Assembly: GCA_020055645.1 (NCBI GenBank)
Contig: CM034546.1
Span: 128,547,875-128,611,874, forward strand
Reading direction: 5' to 3'
Source of the DNA: Tomocerus qinae
Lineage: Eukaryota; Arthropoda; Collembola; Entomobryomorpha; Tomoceridae
Length of the DNA: 64,000 nt
Each line of letters opens with the position of its first letter. Position 1 is the stretch's first letter. The notes under the pieces were generated by a model. It had not been told where the DNA came from. It worked only from the letters and a program-made list of their open reading frames with translations, and searched no databases. Shown here piece after piece: positions 1 through 12,180 of this stretch. The translations under genes were made by a program, and so were the position numbers.

Positions 1-111
1 TCTATTACTTCATGTGCGGGAAAATTCAATTACATTGATGTTTTGAATTTTGAATTGGTTTAATAAAAGTTAGATTCTCAAAAAAGTGAGTCAGTTTTCG
101 ATTCTGTAAAG

Positions 112-592
112 CAAATTTTGCACCGTTTAAGGCAGTGGTGCAGATTTCAAAAGACTGTTTTTGCCACAAATGGGGACGCTGCTAGGTAACCAGCAAAAAT
201 TTCATAGAGGGTAAATGGGAATTGCGAAAATTCGTACTTTTTTGGTTCCTAATGGATCTGAGATTACTGGTCCTATACCCATGTAGTAAGTGTAAAAAAG
301 ATTCGTCAAAACTAGAGATTATACTTTGAAAACTTCACATTTTTGTCTTTGACTTGAAGATATCATCGTTTGATACTTGAAATTGATACATATTTCTGTA
401 TTTGCATTTTGTGATCCGTGTATCTTCCTATCAAAGACAAATTTGTGAAATTTTTAAAATATAACTTCTAGAATAAGTTTCGATGAATCTTTATTGAATT
501 TACTTTATGGGTGTTGGATCAGTAGTAGTAGTAGTATCATCTCGGATCCTTTAGCACTTTCCCAAAAAAAGTTAATGAGTAATATGATAGTC
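112..592. repeat. Palindromic dispersed repeat, copy 1
   Basis: The left half (about 112-390) and right half (about 415-592) are imperfect reverse complements around a centre near 400. Related copies occur at 7765-8065, 8925-9130 (inverted) and 17030-17275. Shared landmarks are a 'GGATCTGAGA..' stretch and 'GTCTTTGACTTGAAGATAT'. No coding potential is seen. It is probably a non-autonomous foldback or MITE family. Confidence 0.7.
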
Positions 593-1311
593 CAAAGATC
601 ATTTATTTACGTTTGTATGCACCAGGACTTTAAGCTCGCGGTACCTCAGATTTAGAAATCTCTGATGATCATCAAAATACAAATACATGTAAAAATTGCT
701 TTACATTTCTTGGAATTCTGTCTAAAGTTCTTACCCGATTTTCTTGTGAGGTACATTTTTGGAATCCTATGAATATAACGTCGACCATCACAATGTATAA
801 AATATATGATATACATTAATGGTATAATAGTATGCTCAATGAGTTACTCCAACAGTCAAAAAATATTCTAAAATTTCATCTTACTACTACCTAGGGTCAA
901 TAGGCATCGAAAAAATTTTAATTTCCAGTGTAATAGGCCCCGCTCACTGGCTAATTACCACACTTTAGCTCCGCCAATTAGCCACGCTCCCGAATGGATC
1001 TTGACATTCTATTGGTTGAGAACAAGTAAGCTCCTATTACTTGCGGGGTGGCGGGGCGAGGGCCGATTTCCACACCAACCATGCAGGTTGCAGGAGATTT
1101 TCGGTGCTTGAGTCAATATGTTTATATTAAATAGCATACTGGCAATCGGTAACATACTCTGGCCACCCACTAGGGTCACATTTTTAACCTGGGGTATAAG
1201 GTAACGTTACTTTGAGAAGGGCGCTGCACCCCTTCCCCCACTGGACACGTCCAAGCACGCACTCACGTTCAAATTTTACTCTTTTTCGAGTACAGGAGTA
1301 AACTAAAAGTA
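593..1311. other. Intergenic, no gene recognised
   Basis: This is AT-rich DNA with a GC-richer patch near 940-1080. No open frame with family resemblance and no clear repeat termini were found. Confidence 0.5.
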
Positions 1312-1874
1312 AACCTACAGCAAGCCGTAACAGAAGCTCGCAGAAGAAGGCGACCATGTGCACATTTTTGGTAGAATGATAGTAGAAATAGGATTGATTA
1401 CCAAGCACGTATCCAGTAGGGGGTGGAGGGGGAGCGCAGCGCCCCTTAAATCTGAGAAAAAAAAAATTTGTTATTTTTAACATCATTTTTGGTTGCGCCC
1501 CTCCTGACCAAATTTCTAGATAAGTATCTGTTGATTACTAAATTCTACAGTAATTCAAATTAGATCAATATGGATCATAATTGACTATCAAAATCAAAAA
1601 GTTTTAAAATAAGTTACATTTGACTACTTTGAACTACTTTGACTATCAAAATGGAACAAAGTGAGCGCGCGGTATCTCAGCAACCATGGACCGATTTGTC
1701 CCAAAATCAATAGGGACCGTCAGTGGTCCATATAGGCATCGTTTTTGCAAAGTTTGGTCAATATCCGTCTTTGTATTCGAAAGTTTTTGTGGGGACAGAA
1801 GGATGGACGTACGGACAGACTGTGCGGTTCTATCAGCTCGCTTCCTCAGGCGATGAGCTAAAATTACAATAAAA
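1312..1874. repeat. Composite dispersed repeat with 'GTGAGCGCGCGG' module, copy 1
   Basis: It starts with a module beginning 'CTACAGCAAGCCGTAACAGA' and ends with a module containing 'GTGAGCGCGCGGTATCTCAG' and 'GACTGTGCGGTTCTATCAGC'. Both modules recur in the same order at 50386-52085, and the end module also occurs at 51690-51750. A hAT-like MITE is nested inside (1402-1530). The class is not recognised. Confidence 0.6.
1402..1530. mobile_element. hAT-like MITE, 'CAAGCACGTAT' family, copy A
   Basis: The 129-bp element begins CAAGCACGTATCCAG and ends in the degenerate complement GATAAGTATCTG. It is flanked by a perfect 8-bp duplication TTGATTAC (1394-1401 and 1531-1538). An 8-bp target duplication is characteristic of the hAT superfamily. 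It lies inside the composite repeat around it, so it inserted later. Confidence 0.85.
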
Positions 1875-2983
1875 ACACTCAATTTTCTAATTAATCGCTT
1901 GACGCTACATTGCTAATTAAGGCTAACTCGGCCTTAAAATGGTCCATTGTCCAGTGATGGCAGTATGTATAATGGTGATTAAAAGTATCCGAGTCAAAAA
2001 TGTGGTGGGTAACCGGAGTGATTTGCCAATAGCCAAATTCTCTTTCTAAACAAAAGGTTGACCATAGAACGTACTAAGGCGAAGCTTTGGAATATTTTTT
2101 GACTGTATCAAATACATTCTACCCAACGTACAATATTGCCCCGGAATACACACTAGCTTTATTTATAACAGGACTTGGGTCCTGTGACCGGTACATTATA
2201 TTAGTGATGAACCCAATTGAATGCCGGTGTAATTGGTCTACTAGAAACCATAATTTTTTTTCAAAATTGTTTATAGATGCACTAGCCCCATGTACTGCAG
2301 GGCCTGGGCCCTGTGACCGCCTAGTAATTTATAATTTGCAAGTAGAAGTTAATTAAATCTAATTATGTTGCTCTATTGTTAGCTTAGGAAAATGATATTA
2401 TTTCCATATTTTCACAGAAAAATCCAATATGATTATCACCCATCACAAATAAATCATAATTTCTGCTATTTTTCTGTCAACACGTAGTAGGTAATAAAAG
2501 TTATGGGTGGGACCCATAACATTTAATTGCTGTAATATGACAAGGCCAAGGCAATGTAGGAATCATAATAGATAATACCTATGTATTTGGTAGCCATCAA
2601 TATACAATCAGAAGAAATTGACACTAAACGGCATATTGGTTTAGCCTTTTTATTTCTAAGAATCCGGAAATGTAGACGCAGGCATCTTCATAGTCTCCAC
2701 GTCTGTCACCAACCTCTAGAAGGCATTTGCATAAATAATCATCACCATTGGTATAACGACACTGCTGACAGAAATCCGTCCAATAAAAGCTTCTAATTAG
2801 TTCCAACGAAAAATAGAACATGTCAATAGGTCTGACAAATAGTAAGTCAGATTGTCAGATAGTACAGAAGCGATCATCTGTCGGACAAAATTTTGTATAA
2901 GTATCTTCCTTTAAATTTAAGCAAAAATCCAAAACAAATTGATTAACAAGCCAAGTAAGTTGTTGACACTTGTGTCAGTTGCA
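1875..2983. other. Upstream region of chemoreceptor 1, no gene supported
   Basis: Short open frames exist but none shows a domain or start context worth calling. Two GC-richer imperfect palindromes (GGACTTGGGTCC near 2172, GGGCCTGGGCCC near 2301), each followed by CTGTGACCG, may be repeat relics. Confidence 0.5.
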
Positions 2984-4861
2984 ATGCTTTCAGAAAAAAC
3001 TTTGAAATGGGTTGGGATGTACGTAAACATAATGGCATTCCTTAAAGTGTCGCCATTTTCATGGGATCACTCTACCTCCACGATTTATACTGGAAAAAAT
3101 ATAAAACAGCAAATTGGTTGGAAAATAATGGGATTTTACTGTTTATTCTATGATTTGTACCAATGGATTCAATTAATAACAGTTTTCATCACCCCAAGCG
3201 AAAGAAAAAATTTACACACACTTGTACTTCTGGTTCTATTCTCCACGGGATTTGCTTGGTTCATAATCGTCTACTTCACAGTGTACAAACGAAAGGAGAA
3301 TATAGTTACCTTTCTTAATCAACTCATCAAAATTGACGCGGATTTACAAAGTAAACTGAACTTACATACAAACTAACTCATATTAAACTTACTGGCAGTA
3401 TTTTTCAGTTCTCTCTTGATTTCATGTGTGCAGATTATTCGGTTGAAGTAAGGCAGAGGTTGCAAATTTAAAAATCGCGCCGTGAAATACACAGGGAATA
3501 CGATGACCCACTTTTGAGAGACCTAATCTAATTAAAGCAATAACATTGATAGGTATTTGTACAAACCTCTACCTTACTTCAACGAATTATTCTTAAAACT
3601 TAATATCTAGATATTTATGGAAAACAATTTTTACATCTATATTATTTACCAATTTTTGAACTTTTTTAAAGAATAATGAAAAAAGGTTGAAGTAAGACAG
3701 AGGTTGCACATTTTAAATATCGCGCCTTAAAATACGTAGGGCATACCACGTCCCGCTTTCGTGGGATCTACCCTAACGTAATTAAAACAATAACATTGAT
3801 AGGTATTTGTGCAACGTCTGCCTTACTTCAACCGAAAAAAATTGCATCGACAAAATTATTTGTTTTCCGAACAAATACTTTTGTCAAAATAATAATTGTC
3901 TCAAAACTGTACACTTTGAAAAGTAGCAGGAATTCTCCCTTTCTTTGCAATTTACAATTTAATTTTAAAATATTTAAAAATTTAATTCCGGTGATTTGAT
4001 TTTTTAGAAGAAATCTACAATGATGGAAGCAATGAGAAAGACCCTTCAACAATGATTCAAATTCTAACTTTACTCTATGTAAATATGTCTGTTAGTAATG
4101 CTTTTCTTTTATCAGCCATGTTTTTTAAATCATTCAAAGAACGAACTTCAATAATGAGGATTCTTCCAGAATCTTATCAAACGGAAATTGTGATGTTTGC
4201 TCTTATTCCCTGGGAGTATTTTTCTAAAGGTGGTGCACTTGGATCCACATGCTTTATTTTACTTTACACTCAAATCTACATGATTTGTCTACCTTACTGG
4301 ATTCGTGTTCTTTGGTAAATAATTATTTAATGGGGCAAATTTCCTTGCTAATTTAATACATGCAAATTTATTATGTTTATAAAAATATTTCACAGCAAGA
4401 AAAAATCAAGAAGAAATATTTTGGCTTTTAAGAAGTTAAACATACTAAACGTCTACTTTAATGATAGTCTCACAGGATATTTCTTTCCCGGTTTGATCGC
4501 CATTCTTGCGTGGTTCATGGTTTTCTCCATATTTGTCTGCATTCGTTTCTACGGGAAAATGGAAATTGTCATCTACGCATTGAATCCCCTTATTCTAGTT
4601 TGTTGTCTGTCAGTTTCTGCTGTGGTTCTTGGCCAAGCTTCGAAAATCTACGAGAGTTCTGAAGATTTTATGGAAGAGATGAACTCCGTCTACACCATGA
4701 ACAAGAATACACGCAGAGAAATAAAAAGCTTAAGACGATTCGGAGTTCGAGTAGGAGTTTTACGTGGAATAAGATATTTGTACATTTTTGCTTTCATTTA
4801 TTCAGTTTCCAATTACACCGTCACATTTTTAATTGCATTTCCTAATGCTGACTTGAAATAA
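2984..4861 (+). CDS. Seven-transmembrane chemoreceptor-like protein (Gr/Or superfamily), intact
   Basis: Three exons, 2984-3350, 4008-4314 and 4396-4861, join with intron phases 1 and 2 into a 379-residue frame from ATG to TAA. The protein is a chain of hydrophobic segments separated by short basic loops, starting MLSEKTLKWVGMYVN, with no signal peptide, as expected for arthropod gustatory/odorant receptors of about 380 residues. The last segment (NYTVTFLIAF) sits where the family's TM7 motif lies but lacks its typical Gln-Phe ending. It would act as a ligand-gated channel subunit in sensory-neuron membranes. It is the first of a tandem pair with the disrupted copy at 5684, which has the same exon plan. 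Intron 1 holds two copies of one MITE. Family assignment rests on topology and size rather than a search; ligand unknown. Confidence 0.65.
3441..3584. mobile_element. Short palindromic MITE 'GGTTGAAGTAAGGC', copy 1
   Basis: The 144-bp element has inverted ends GGTTGAAGTAAGGCAGAGG and its complement. It is flanked by GATTATTC and AATTATTC, an 8-bp near-duplication. It sits in intron 1 of the chemoreceptor gene, 100 bp upstream of a second copy. Confidence 0.8.
3685..3833. mobile_element. Short palindromic MITE 'GGTTGAAGTAAGGC', copy 2
   Basis: It belongs to the same family as 3441-3584, with the internal block containing 'CAATAACATTGATAGGTATT' conserved and ends GGTTGAAGTAAG and CTTACTTCAACC. 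It lies in the same intron in the same orientation. Confidence 0.8.
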
Positions 4862-5683
4862 TGTTAAATAACTTCATAATTTTTTCGAAATTATAACTGG
4901 TAATATTGTTGTTCTGTTATAATGTGTACATATTATACCTATATATCAACTATATGTATGTATGCTTATACGTATTGTATGAATGTATCGCATAATCAAA
5001 CCTGTATTTAGAAGAAAGTGCAGCAACCCAGCTTAAGTCGGAGAAAATATTGTAATAATAAACAATTGCATGGAAATATAATTGCTGATAAATGTATATT
5101 TTTAAGTTACAACGGAGGATGACTGAGCCATATTTGTCCATGGACATCTGACCTTTCGATCTACCTATGTACAACGTTGTTCGACAATAGTAGCCGAAGT
5201 TGCTTACATGGATTTTCAGTTAATTTTTAAGTTTTCACTTACTTTTCCTATAAGGGGAAATAATTGGAATTGAATGTCCATGTTTGATCTAATATTTCAA
5301 ATCTGATTAAATTACTTTCAATAGACTGTGTTATAGTATATCATCATTTTAATCGTTTGGTAATTATCATTAAACTATAGGATAAACGTAGACTGTCTCA
5401 TACGCATTGATCGTATTCATGCATATATCACAGGCATCAAAATGTATCAAGTCCATTTTCAATAGAAGTAATAATGTTGTCATCAATTCTGATACAAAAA
5501 TTCTAGTGCCAGTAGGTACCAATTTAGTTCTTACTTGAAATTATCCTAAAGTATAGTAATTACAATCAAAGTCTCCCATTTGAATACAAGTTATTAACCT
5601 CGGCACTTTTTCTCCTTTCTCAACCTATTTATTTTGATATTTTTATAGTACTTCATAGTCCTTCCTCCTCTTAGGTAGTTAAA
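4862..5683. other. Spacer between the two chemoreceptor copies
   Basis: This is AT-rich DNA with no recognisable gene or repeat. It must contain the 3' end of the upstream gene and any promoter of the downstream copy, but no motif can be singled out. Confidence 0.5.
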
Positions 5684-7237
5684 ATGCTTTCCAAAAAGAC
5701 TTTGAAATGGTTTGGAACTTTCGTCAACTTTATTGCATTTCTAAAAGTGTCTCCATTCTCTTGGAATCACTCAACCTCCGAAATTTTCATCGGGAAGAAT
5801 AAAGCACAACGATTCGGCTGGAGATTCATGGGCGTTTATTGTGCCTGGTACATTTGTTACCAGTGGATTCAACTAGCCACCATTCTCTCTATTCCCAGAG
5901 AAAGGGAGAATTTACAAAAGTTAATGCTGTCCGTTTTATTCTCTTCCATCTTCTTTTGGCATATCAACGTCTTTTACACCTTGCACAAAAGAAAGGACGC
6001 CATTGTGGCTTTTATCAATCAACTTATCAAAATAGACAACGATTTTGAAAGTGAATATTAAACCACTACTACTAAATTTCCCAATAAATCCCATGTTATT
6101 TTCAAAATTAATATTTTACATATTTATTAATATTTGAAAAATCAATAGTAATATTTTAGTTAAAAAATATATTTGTTAATACTAATATTTTAATGAATAT
6201 TTTAATATTAATATTAACAATTTTAATTTATTTACTAATGAAACAAAATCATTTACTTATTTCTTAAGAGCAAACACTAAGTAATTTTTATTCAATATTT
6301 TTTTAAGATAAAATTCGCCTCGAATCGGTTGTGGAGAAAAATCCTTCAAGGATCATACAGATTCTGACAGCGTTTTATCTCAATCTAACGATTAGTAATA
6401 ATATTCTTATAACGGCGATATCTGTCATTTCCTATAAGGAAAGGTTTTCAATTATGTGGCTTCTTCCAAAATCCTATCAAACAATGGAAGTTATGTTTGC
6501 TTTCGTCTTTTGGGAATATTTCACTAAATTTGGTGTGCTGGCGGCCCCTTTGTTAACTTTACTTTGCACCCAAATGTACATGGTATGCGCTTGCGCACCT
6601 TACTGGCTAAAAGTTCTTTGGTAATTGGTTTTGATATTTTAATGTTTAGTTAATGTCTTATTAAATATAATTTTAAATTCCTGTTTCACAAAATGACAAA
6701 TTCACAAAAATTATAACGTTTTCAATATTTTTTTCCATAGCAGCAAGCAAAAATCAAATCGCAGTATTTCTGCATTCAGAAAGCTCAACATTCTCAACAC
6801 GTGTTTTAATAACAGTCTGACGAGTAATTATTTTCCGTCCTTGATTATCATTCTTGCGTGGTTTACAGTATTTCCATTATTTTCATCCATTCGATTCTAC
6901 GGGAAAATAGATATTACCAATTATGCAATAAATCCCATTTGCACTATTGTTTGTTTAGTTATAGCATCAGCTGTTCTCAGCGAAGCTTCTACAAGCACTC
7001 ACAAATTTTTGTGAATATTATGAAATGCGTCTTCTGCAAGAATTCCATTGCAAAGAGGGAAGTAAGAAGCTTGAGACGATTTGGCATACGACTCATACGA
7101 GTGGGAGTATTACGACATTACGAGGCATTAGATATTTATACATCTTTGCCTTCGTTTATGCCATTTCAAACTACACTGTGTCCGTCCTTGTTAATCGCAT
7201 TTCCGGAAAAATACTTTTAGTTTTAAATTCTAATTAA
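5684..7237 (+). pseudogene. Second chemoreceptor copy, last exon frameshifted
   Basis: Exon 1 (5684-6050) and exon 2 (6308-6620) are open, use the same splice positions and phases as the gene at 2984, and are clearly homologous to it (both start MLS.KTLKW and share SPFSW). Exon 3, from about 6744, starts open (KLNIL, then ILAWF and IRFYGK) but hits a stop near 7010. The remaining homology (RSLRRFGIR, then LRGIRYLYIFAF, then LLIAFP) is spread over three frames. Relative to the intact copy there is a loss of about 7 nt near 7000, an 8-nt tandem insertion near 7117 and a third shift near 7190. It is a recent pseudogene unless several assembly errors cluster here. Confidence 0.75.
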
Positions 7238-7764
7238 ATCTATCAAACAACCCTGATGATGAATGTACAAAGCACTATATTGATCCAAAATTGTTAATAG
7301 CACTGTTAACCTATTTACATTTATTCATAAACTACTTAATTAATTGGTTTAACTATGGTTGTAATTAATTTAAGGAAATATTGGAAGTAATCTACTACAA
7401 CTGTAAGGTATAAAATATTGATTTTTCTCTATTATGTAATCGTAGACTGAGAAAAATTTTCCTACCGGTAAAATTTAACTTTTACCGCTTAGATTGAAAT
7501 AGTAATTTATTACTATGTACTATATACCTATGTACCTATCGAAATCGAGTCGCGTATGCTGGGAGCTACTATAGTAATTTATATTTGTAAATAACATGTA
7601 CTTTTGCCATTCGTGAAACAATTTTCATCAGCAGAAAAAATAAAATCTTCAGTTAGTTCAATGTTAGTCCAAAATAATATTTTTATTTCGATAGTTTTCT
7701 GATAAATTGGTCGGTAAGGAAAATTCGAAAATTTTAGTTTGATATTCAAAAGCGCTTAAATTTT
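7238..7764. other. Intergenic, nothing recognised
   Basis: AT-rich sequence with no supported gene or clear repeat boundaries. Confidence 0.5.
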
Positions 7765-8065
7765 TAAAGCCCAGGTGCATGGAAACGAAAATGATTTCTC
7801 GACTATCATATTGGCCAGTAACTTTTTTTTGGAAATTCCCTAAGGATCTGAGACCACAGGTCCTAAGGCCATATAGTAAATTTTAAAAAAAATTCTTCGA
7901 ACCCTATTCTTCAGTAGTTTGAAAATTTCGCATTTTGGTCTTTGACTTGAAGATATAAATTCGCAATATATAATGCACAAAAAACACACATTTTTTGGTT
8001 TCAAACGATGATATCTTCAAGTCGAAGACCAAAATGTAGAATTTTCAATATAACTACTATAGATG
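7765..8065. repeat. Palindromic dispersed repeat, copy 2
   Basis: It shares the 'CTAAGGATCTGAGA' and 'GTCTTTGACTTGAAGATAT' landmarks with 112-592 and folds back on itself around 7985. Its left flank resembles the copy at 17030 more than copy 1, suggesting two subfamilies. Confidence 0.65.
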
Positions 8066-8587
8066 AGAAAAGCTATAACCTAGCTATGTGTTCTCAACAC
8101 AAAGTTCAAAAATCGTTAGGAATAATCTAAAGGTCACCGCAGAAAAGATCTAAAAGTTTCCGCAATTTGGATGGGGAAATTGAGACAAGAGGACTGAACG
8201 TATAATTTTAGCAGAGAATTTATTTACACAAAAGAAAGTGTAGTCAGTCAACTAAGGACAAGAGAGAAGTGTTCCTACATTACAGGTAAGTCACAGGTAT
8301 TTATAACCTGTAGTTGACACAATTACCTTCATACATTTTAGGTTCAAGTTTACCCAAGGTTGCTTCCAGAGATCAATTATGCAAATATGATGTCTGGAAA
8401 GCAACCCAACTCATACATTTAGAAATAAAAGTAGGACAGAAGTTCACATTATCTTAGTTCTAGGACACAAACTCATCACACTATCTTAGATTCTAGAACA
8501 AATTGCATGAAAACATATAAGAATTTATAATAGAATAATTTAACATAATATAAATTATAACAAAAACCATTGTCCATATAGATACCG

Positions 8588-8690
8588 TCACTCACTGGTT
8601 CACTGAGCGAACCAGTGAGTGATACAATATATGAACCAGTGAGTGATACAACATATGAACCAGTGAGTGATACAATACATGGCTCATTGA
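8588..8690. repeat. Short tandem repeat with an inverted first unit
   Basis: About three units of a 24-bp sequence containing GAACCAGTGAGTGATACAA are preceded by an inverted partial unit, giving a hairpin around 8605. No function is evident. Confidence 0.75.
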
Positions 8691-8924
8691 AATCCATGCT
8701 AAAATACATGTATTAGGTAGGCAAGGACCCTAGGATTCTAAAATCTTTGAACCTTGACCTACAACTGCGAATGAGGTATCAAATGAAAGATAAAATTATG
8801 CTGAACAAATGTGTCAGAACACATTTTGAGTAAACTTAAATTTACAAAAATTATAAACGAAAATATAAATTACATTATTAGATATAGGTTACATATAGAT
8901 TTAATGCTGTAGATTTCACAATAG

Positions 8925-9130
8925 AATAAGTTTCGAAGAATTGTAAAAAAATTATTGTATGGGTGTAGGACCAGTGGTCTCAGATCCTTAGGTAGGGAAT
9001 TTCCAAAAAAAGTACGAATTTTTCCGATTCCCATTTACCCTCTGTGATAATTTTTGCTGGTTACCCAGCAACATCCCCATTTGTGGCAAAAACAATCTGA
9101 GTCTTTTGAAACATGCACCATTGCCTTAAG
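8925..9130. repeat. Palindromic dispersed repeat, inverted partial copy 3
   Basis: The reverse complement matches the left half of 112-592 over about 200 bp, including the GCTGGTTACC region and GGCAATGG end. Confidence 0.7.
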
Positions 9131-9297
9131 GTACGCGTATATTCGATAAAGTGTATGAATTTGACTATTTCATCAATAATAAAATCTCTATGGATATTAA
9201 TTAAAGTTAGAGATAGTACCTCAAAAAATCCAACTCTAAAGCCTGTGCACTTGTAGACTAAATGGACTGTACTGTAAGTATAAGGAAGTACCTCGAT

Positions 9298-9452
9298 CAA
9301 GCACGTATCCAGGAATGTGGCCAAGGGGAGGGCACCAAAATATATTGGAAAAAAGAATACATACTTTTTTGGATTTTTAACCATTTTTGACCATAAAATC
9401 GCCTTTTTCTGGAAATTTAGGGGGGCCCGGCCCCCCTCTGGATACGTGCTTG
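9298..9452. mobile_element. hAT-like MITE, 'CAAGCACGTAT' family, copy B
   Basis: The 155-bp element has 14-bp perfect inverted ends CAAGCACGTATCCA and TGGATACGTGCTTG. It is flanked by perfect 8-bp duplications ACCTCGAT (9290-9297 and 9453-9460). It is the best-preserved copy by its termini. Confidence 0.92.
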
Positions 9453-10149
9453 ACCTCGATAATAATTATTCCAGAATTGGTAGATTACTGTACGGGAGTA
9501 CTTTGTCCCTCTTTCTGTGTCTATCTATTTATCTATCTACCTATTTCTCCATGTATTTAAAGATTTCCTCATAACTTTAGACAGGAGGGGCATATTTAAA
9601 TGAATGAAACAAGAAGTCAAAAGGTCGTCTGACCAAGGATTGCAATGAAAATATTATTTCCAAATATTAGACGTACTACCTTACATTTTTCTTATCCTTC
9701 TTGGTACCTCTTTTCTTATTTTGAACGAACGTCTGCAATGAAACTATTTCCGAAAATTCAAACTCACGTACGACCTTAATTTTGGTACTTCTTTGTGGTC
9801 TACTTATTTATAACAGCAATTCTCCACCTGATTGAACCAACGTGACTGCAACGAAACCAATTTAACTAACTGATTTCATCTGTAGTCATACTATAAATGC
9901 ATAGTATTCACTATGCATATTTCAATACAGGGCCACATCTTGTCAAATAACAATAATATTACTAAGCCCCACGCCCATTGAGCTTTTCATTGACAATGTG
10001 AGACGAAGTCAAAAGTTCTAATTTTTTTAGGCAATTCGTATCTAGTCTGGGGCTTCTACACCTACAAAAAAAGTGTAAATACAAAGAAGGTTCATCGAAA
10101 GCTGAACTACAATCTTATTCTGGAAAATTTGACATATCTACTTTGGATA
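9453..10149. other. Intergenic, nothing recognised
   Basis: There is a short CTAT-type microsatellite near 9522-9545; otherwise AT-rich sequence with no gene that I can support. Confidence 0.45.
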
Positions 10150-11019
10150 TTAAGTTATTAACGTTTGCAATTCAATTGAAGATGAAGATGTTTCTGCTAA
10201 GTCAACGATGTTATATTCGGAAGATGAGGCTTGTCCAATGTCAGGACTAAATTCTACTGGGAGAGCATTGCCAAGTTGGTCCCTTTTTATTCGGAGATTG
10301 GGATCTTTGAGCGTTAATTGCAGTATAAGGGAATGTAGCCATTTGGGCCCGTGTCCTGTGTAAAACGAATAAGGCCAAATTTTTCCATTAATTGAACTTC
10401 CTCTGTGGGGTCATAAACTTCTGACAATATGAGACCAACGGAAAACCAATCTGCAGCTTGACCGTACCTACTTTGTTTTATCGTCTTTGTGCAACAAATT
10501 AATTTCAGGGGCGCGATAATGAATATTCCCAACATTCCGAGTCAGCGTATGGCTCTCATAAAACTTTCTTTGGTTCGAAAGTCCAAAGTCTCCAATTTTG
10601 ACAGGAAATCTAAAATTTGGCTTTGCAAAAAATATATTGTCAGGTCTCAAGTCCCGATGTATTACTTTTTCTGAATGAATGTAATTTAGTCCCTCGACAA
10701 TTGCTTTGCCAATTGTGTGACAATCATTTACATTTAAAGATATATTGGTAAAAATGGTTAAATATTGAAAATGGATATTTACGGTCATCAACAATGTTTG
10801 GGATTTCTACATGTAGTTCGTGAGTGGCAGTGGCGACGAATTGGTTGATTTTGTCTGCTGCTGCTTTAGATTATGAGAGAAGTCAGTTTCCTCAGCCGTG
10901 CTGTAGTATTTTTCGGCAAGGATTTTTAAATACGGCTTCTTAACTTCAAAGCTATTCGATGTGTAAATCCGATTTCCAGTTTCTATTATCACATCGTTTT
11001 TGCTTTCCTGTTCCAACAA
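10150..11019 (-). pseudogene. Protein kinase remnant, eIF2alpha-kinase-like, frameshifted
   Basis: The minus strand encodes a Ser/Thr kinase C-lobe in order: YIHSEKVIHRDLRPDNIFF (catalytic loop, HRD present), VKIGDFGLS (DFG), HYRAPE, then YGQAADWFSVGLILSEVYDP, then WLHSLILQLTLKDPNLRI, ending at a stop at 10150. The pairing of NIFF and VKIGDFGL resembles eIF2alpha kinases (GCN2/PERK/PKR). These blocks lie in three frames, with shifts near 10485 and 10350. A serine-rich open segment at 10807-11019 may be the kinase insert. No glycine loop or VAIK lysine is visible upstream, where a serpin remnant begins instead. The gene looks truncated and decayed. The exact subfamily is uncertain. Confidence 0.7.
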
Positions 11020-11126
11020 AAATAGTTATAAAATAGTTACGGTATGGAATTTTTTTAATTGTAACACTTGAAATAAAATATTCCCATCGGTTCACAAAGA
11101 TTGACCTGGTTTTTTAAAAGTAGTTT

Positions 11127-11612
11127 TCAAATGGTCAGTGAACTTTGTAATTTCTGTTGTCTAATAATAAACATCCGAGAGGAAATTGTTTGCAAAAATG
11201 TAGGTAAAGAGGTAATTACTTGTAGCTTAAAAAGATCAGCGTATCCGTCGTGCACCGATAACTCAGACACGTTCTGAAGTCGAAGACCTCGTGCGAGTTC
11301 AATCTCTGTCTCACCTGTGGCTCCTGCTTTGATCATAGCCAACACACTTGAGAGACTGAATGGAGACACCACGAAATTATCCAATATTTTTTATTTCAAT
11401 ATTGCCTGTTAAGAATTTCCAGTTTAAAATTGCCAAAATTAAGAAATATTTTGGAAAAATAATGCCAGGTGATTGAATTGTGTATTTTACATGGTAAATA
11501 TCTTCAGTGAAAAGATTGTTTGCGTTTACTACAGCCTTAAGAGAAGCATCGTCATCTTCTTGACAATTAACAGAAAATACCAGTCCCACGTAAATCCACA
11601 CTCCAAATGTCC
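11127..11612 (-). pseudogene. Serpin N-terminal fragment
   Basis: One exon-like segment (about 11505-11612) reads a hydrophobic leader, then NCQEDDDASLKAVVNANN. The next (about 11170-11391) reads DNFVVSPFSLSSVLAMIKAG and GATGETEIELARGLRL, which is the conserved serpin helix-B/C region. Serpins are secreted or intracellular serine-protease inhibitors of about 400 residues; here only the first quarter is present. A stop lies just upstream of DNFVVSP in frame, and the continuation after SSRMFII shifts frame near 11150. The reactive-centre loop and the rest of the fold are absent before the kinase remnant begins. Confidence 0.75.
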
Positions 11613-12180
11613 CTGGAATAATTATTTACAATCGAGGAAAATAGAAATTATTTAAAATCTTGTCAGTACTAATAATTTTGTTTAAAATGATTAAATTTAC
11701 TTGGGGATTTTAGTATTCAAAAACATTTATTATACCTCTAAAATGCATTCTGTATATTAAGCCAAAACGTAAAAATAATGTGACGATAGAAAGGAAAATG
11801 GACTTTATAATGAATGACGTTATAATATGCCTTGAACAATATTTGAACTTCACAGAGAGAGTAAAGAGCTAAATTGTTGAAACGTCCTAACATGTAGAAG
11901 TTTGCGTAGGTTATGATCTGCAGATTGAGAGTGCATAAATAATTCAACAGAAGAGTTTCCTTAACCATGCCACGTACTTGCTAAACCACTTTTAGGAACG
12001 AAACTGATATACATTTACATTATACAATAAGATACTCTTTGTAAAAATAAGAATTTATTCAACCTATCTGTAGGTTAATAATAAATAAAGTTTAATTCTT
12101 TTACTTTATTTTTATTATGCATATATTTGCTACAAATCAAAAATATTGTATTATCGTTGTGTTCATGCATTTTAGATATA
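11613..12180. other. Intergenic, nothing recognised
   Basis: AT-rich DNA with weak open frames lacking domain resemblance. Confidence 0.45.

Noticed and set aside
1184-1486. Minus-strand open frame of 100 codons
   Set aside because: It spans a MITE and part of a dispersed repeat and uses a non-ATG-like context; no domain.
2624-2821. Cysteine-containing minus-strand frame upstream of the first chemoreceptor
   Set aside because: Short, no splice partners or recognised cysteine framework.
8588-8690. Possible CRISPR-like array
   Set aside because: Only about three contiguous units without unique spacers, in an animal nuclear context.
9061-9384. 107-codon minus-strand frame
   Set aside because: It crosses from one repeat copy into a MITE; an accidental frame.
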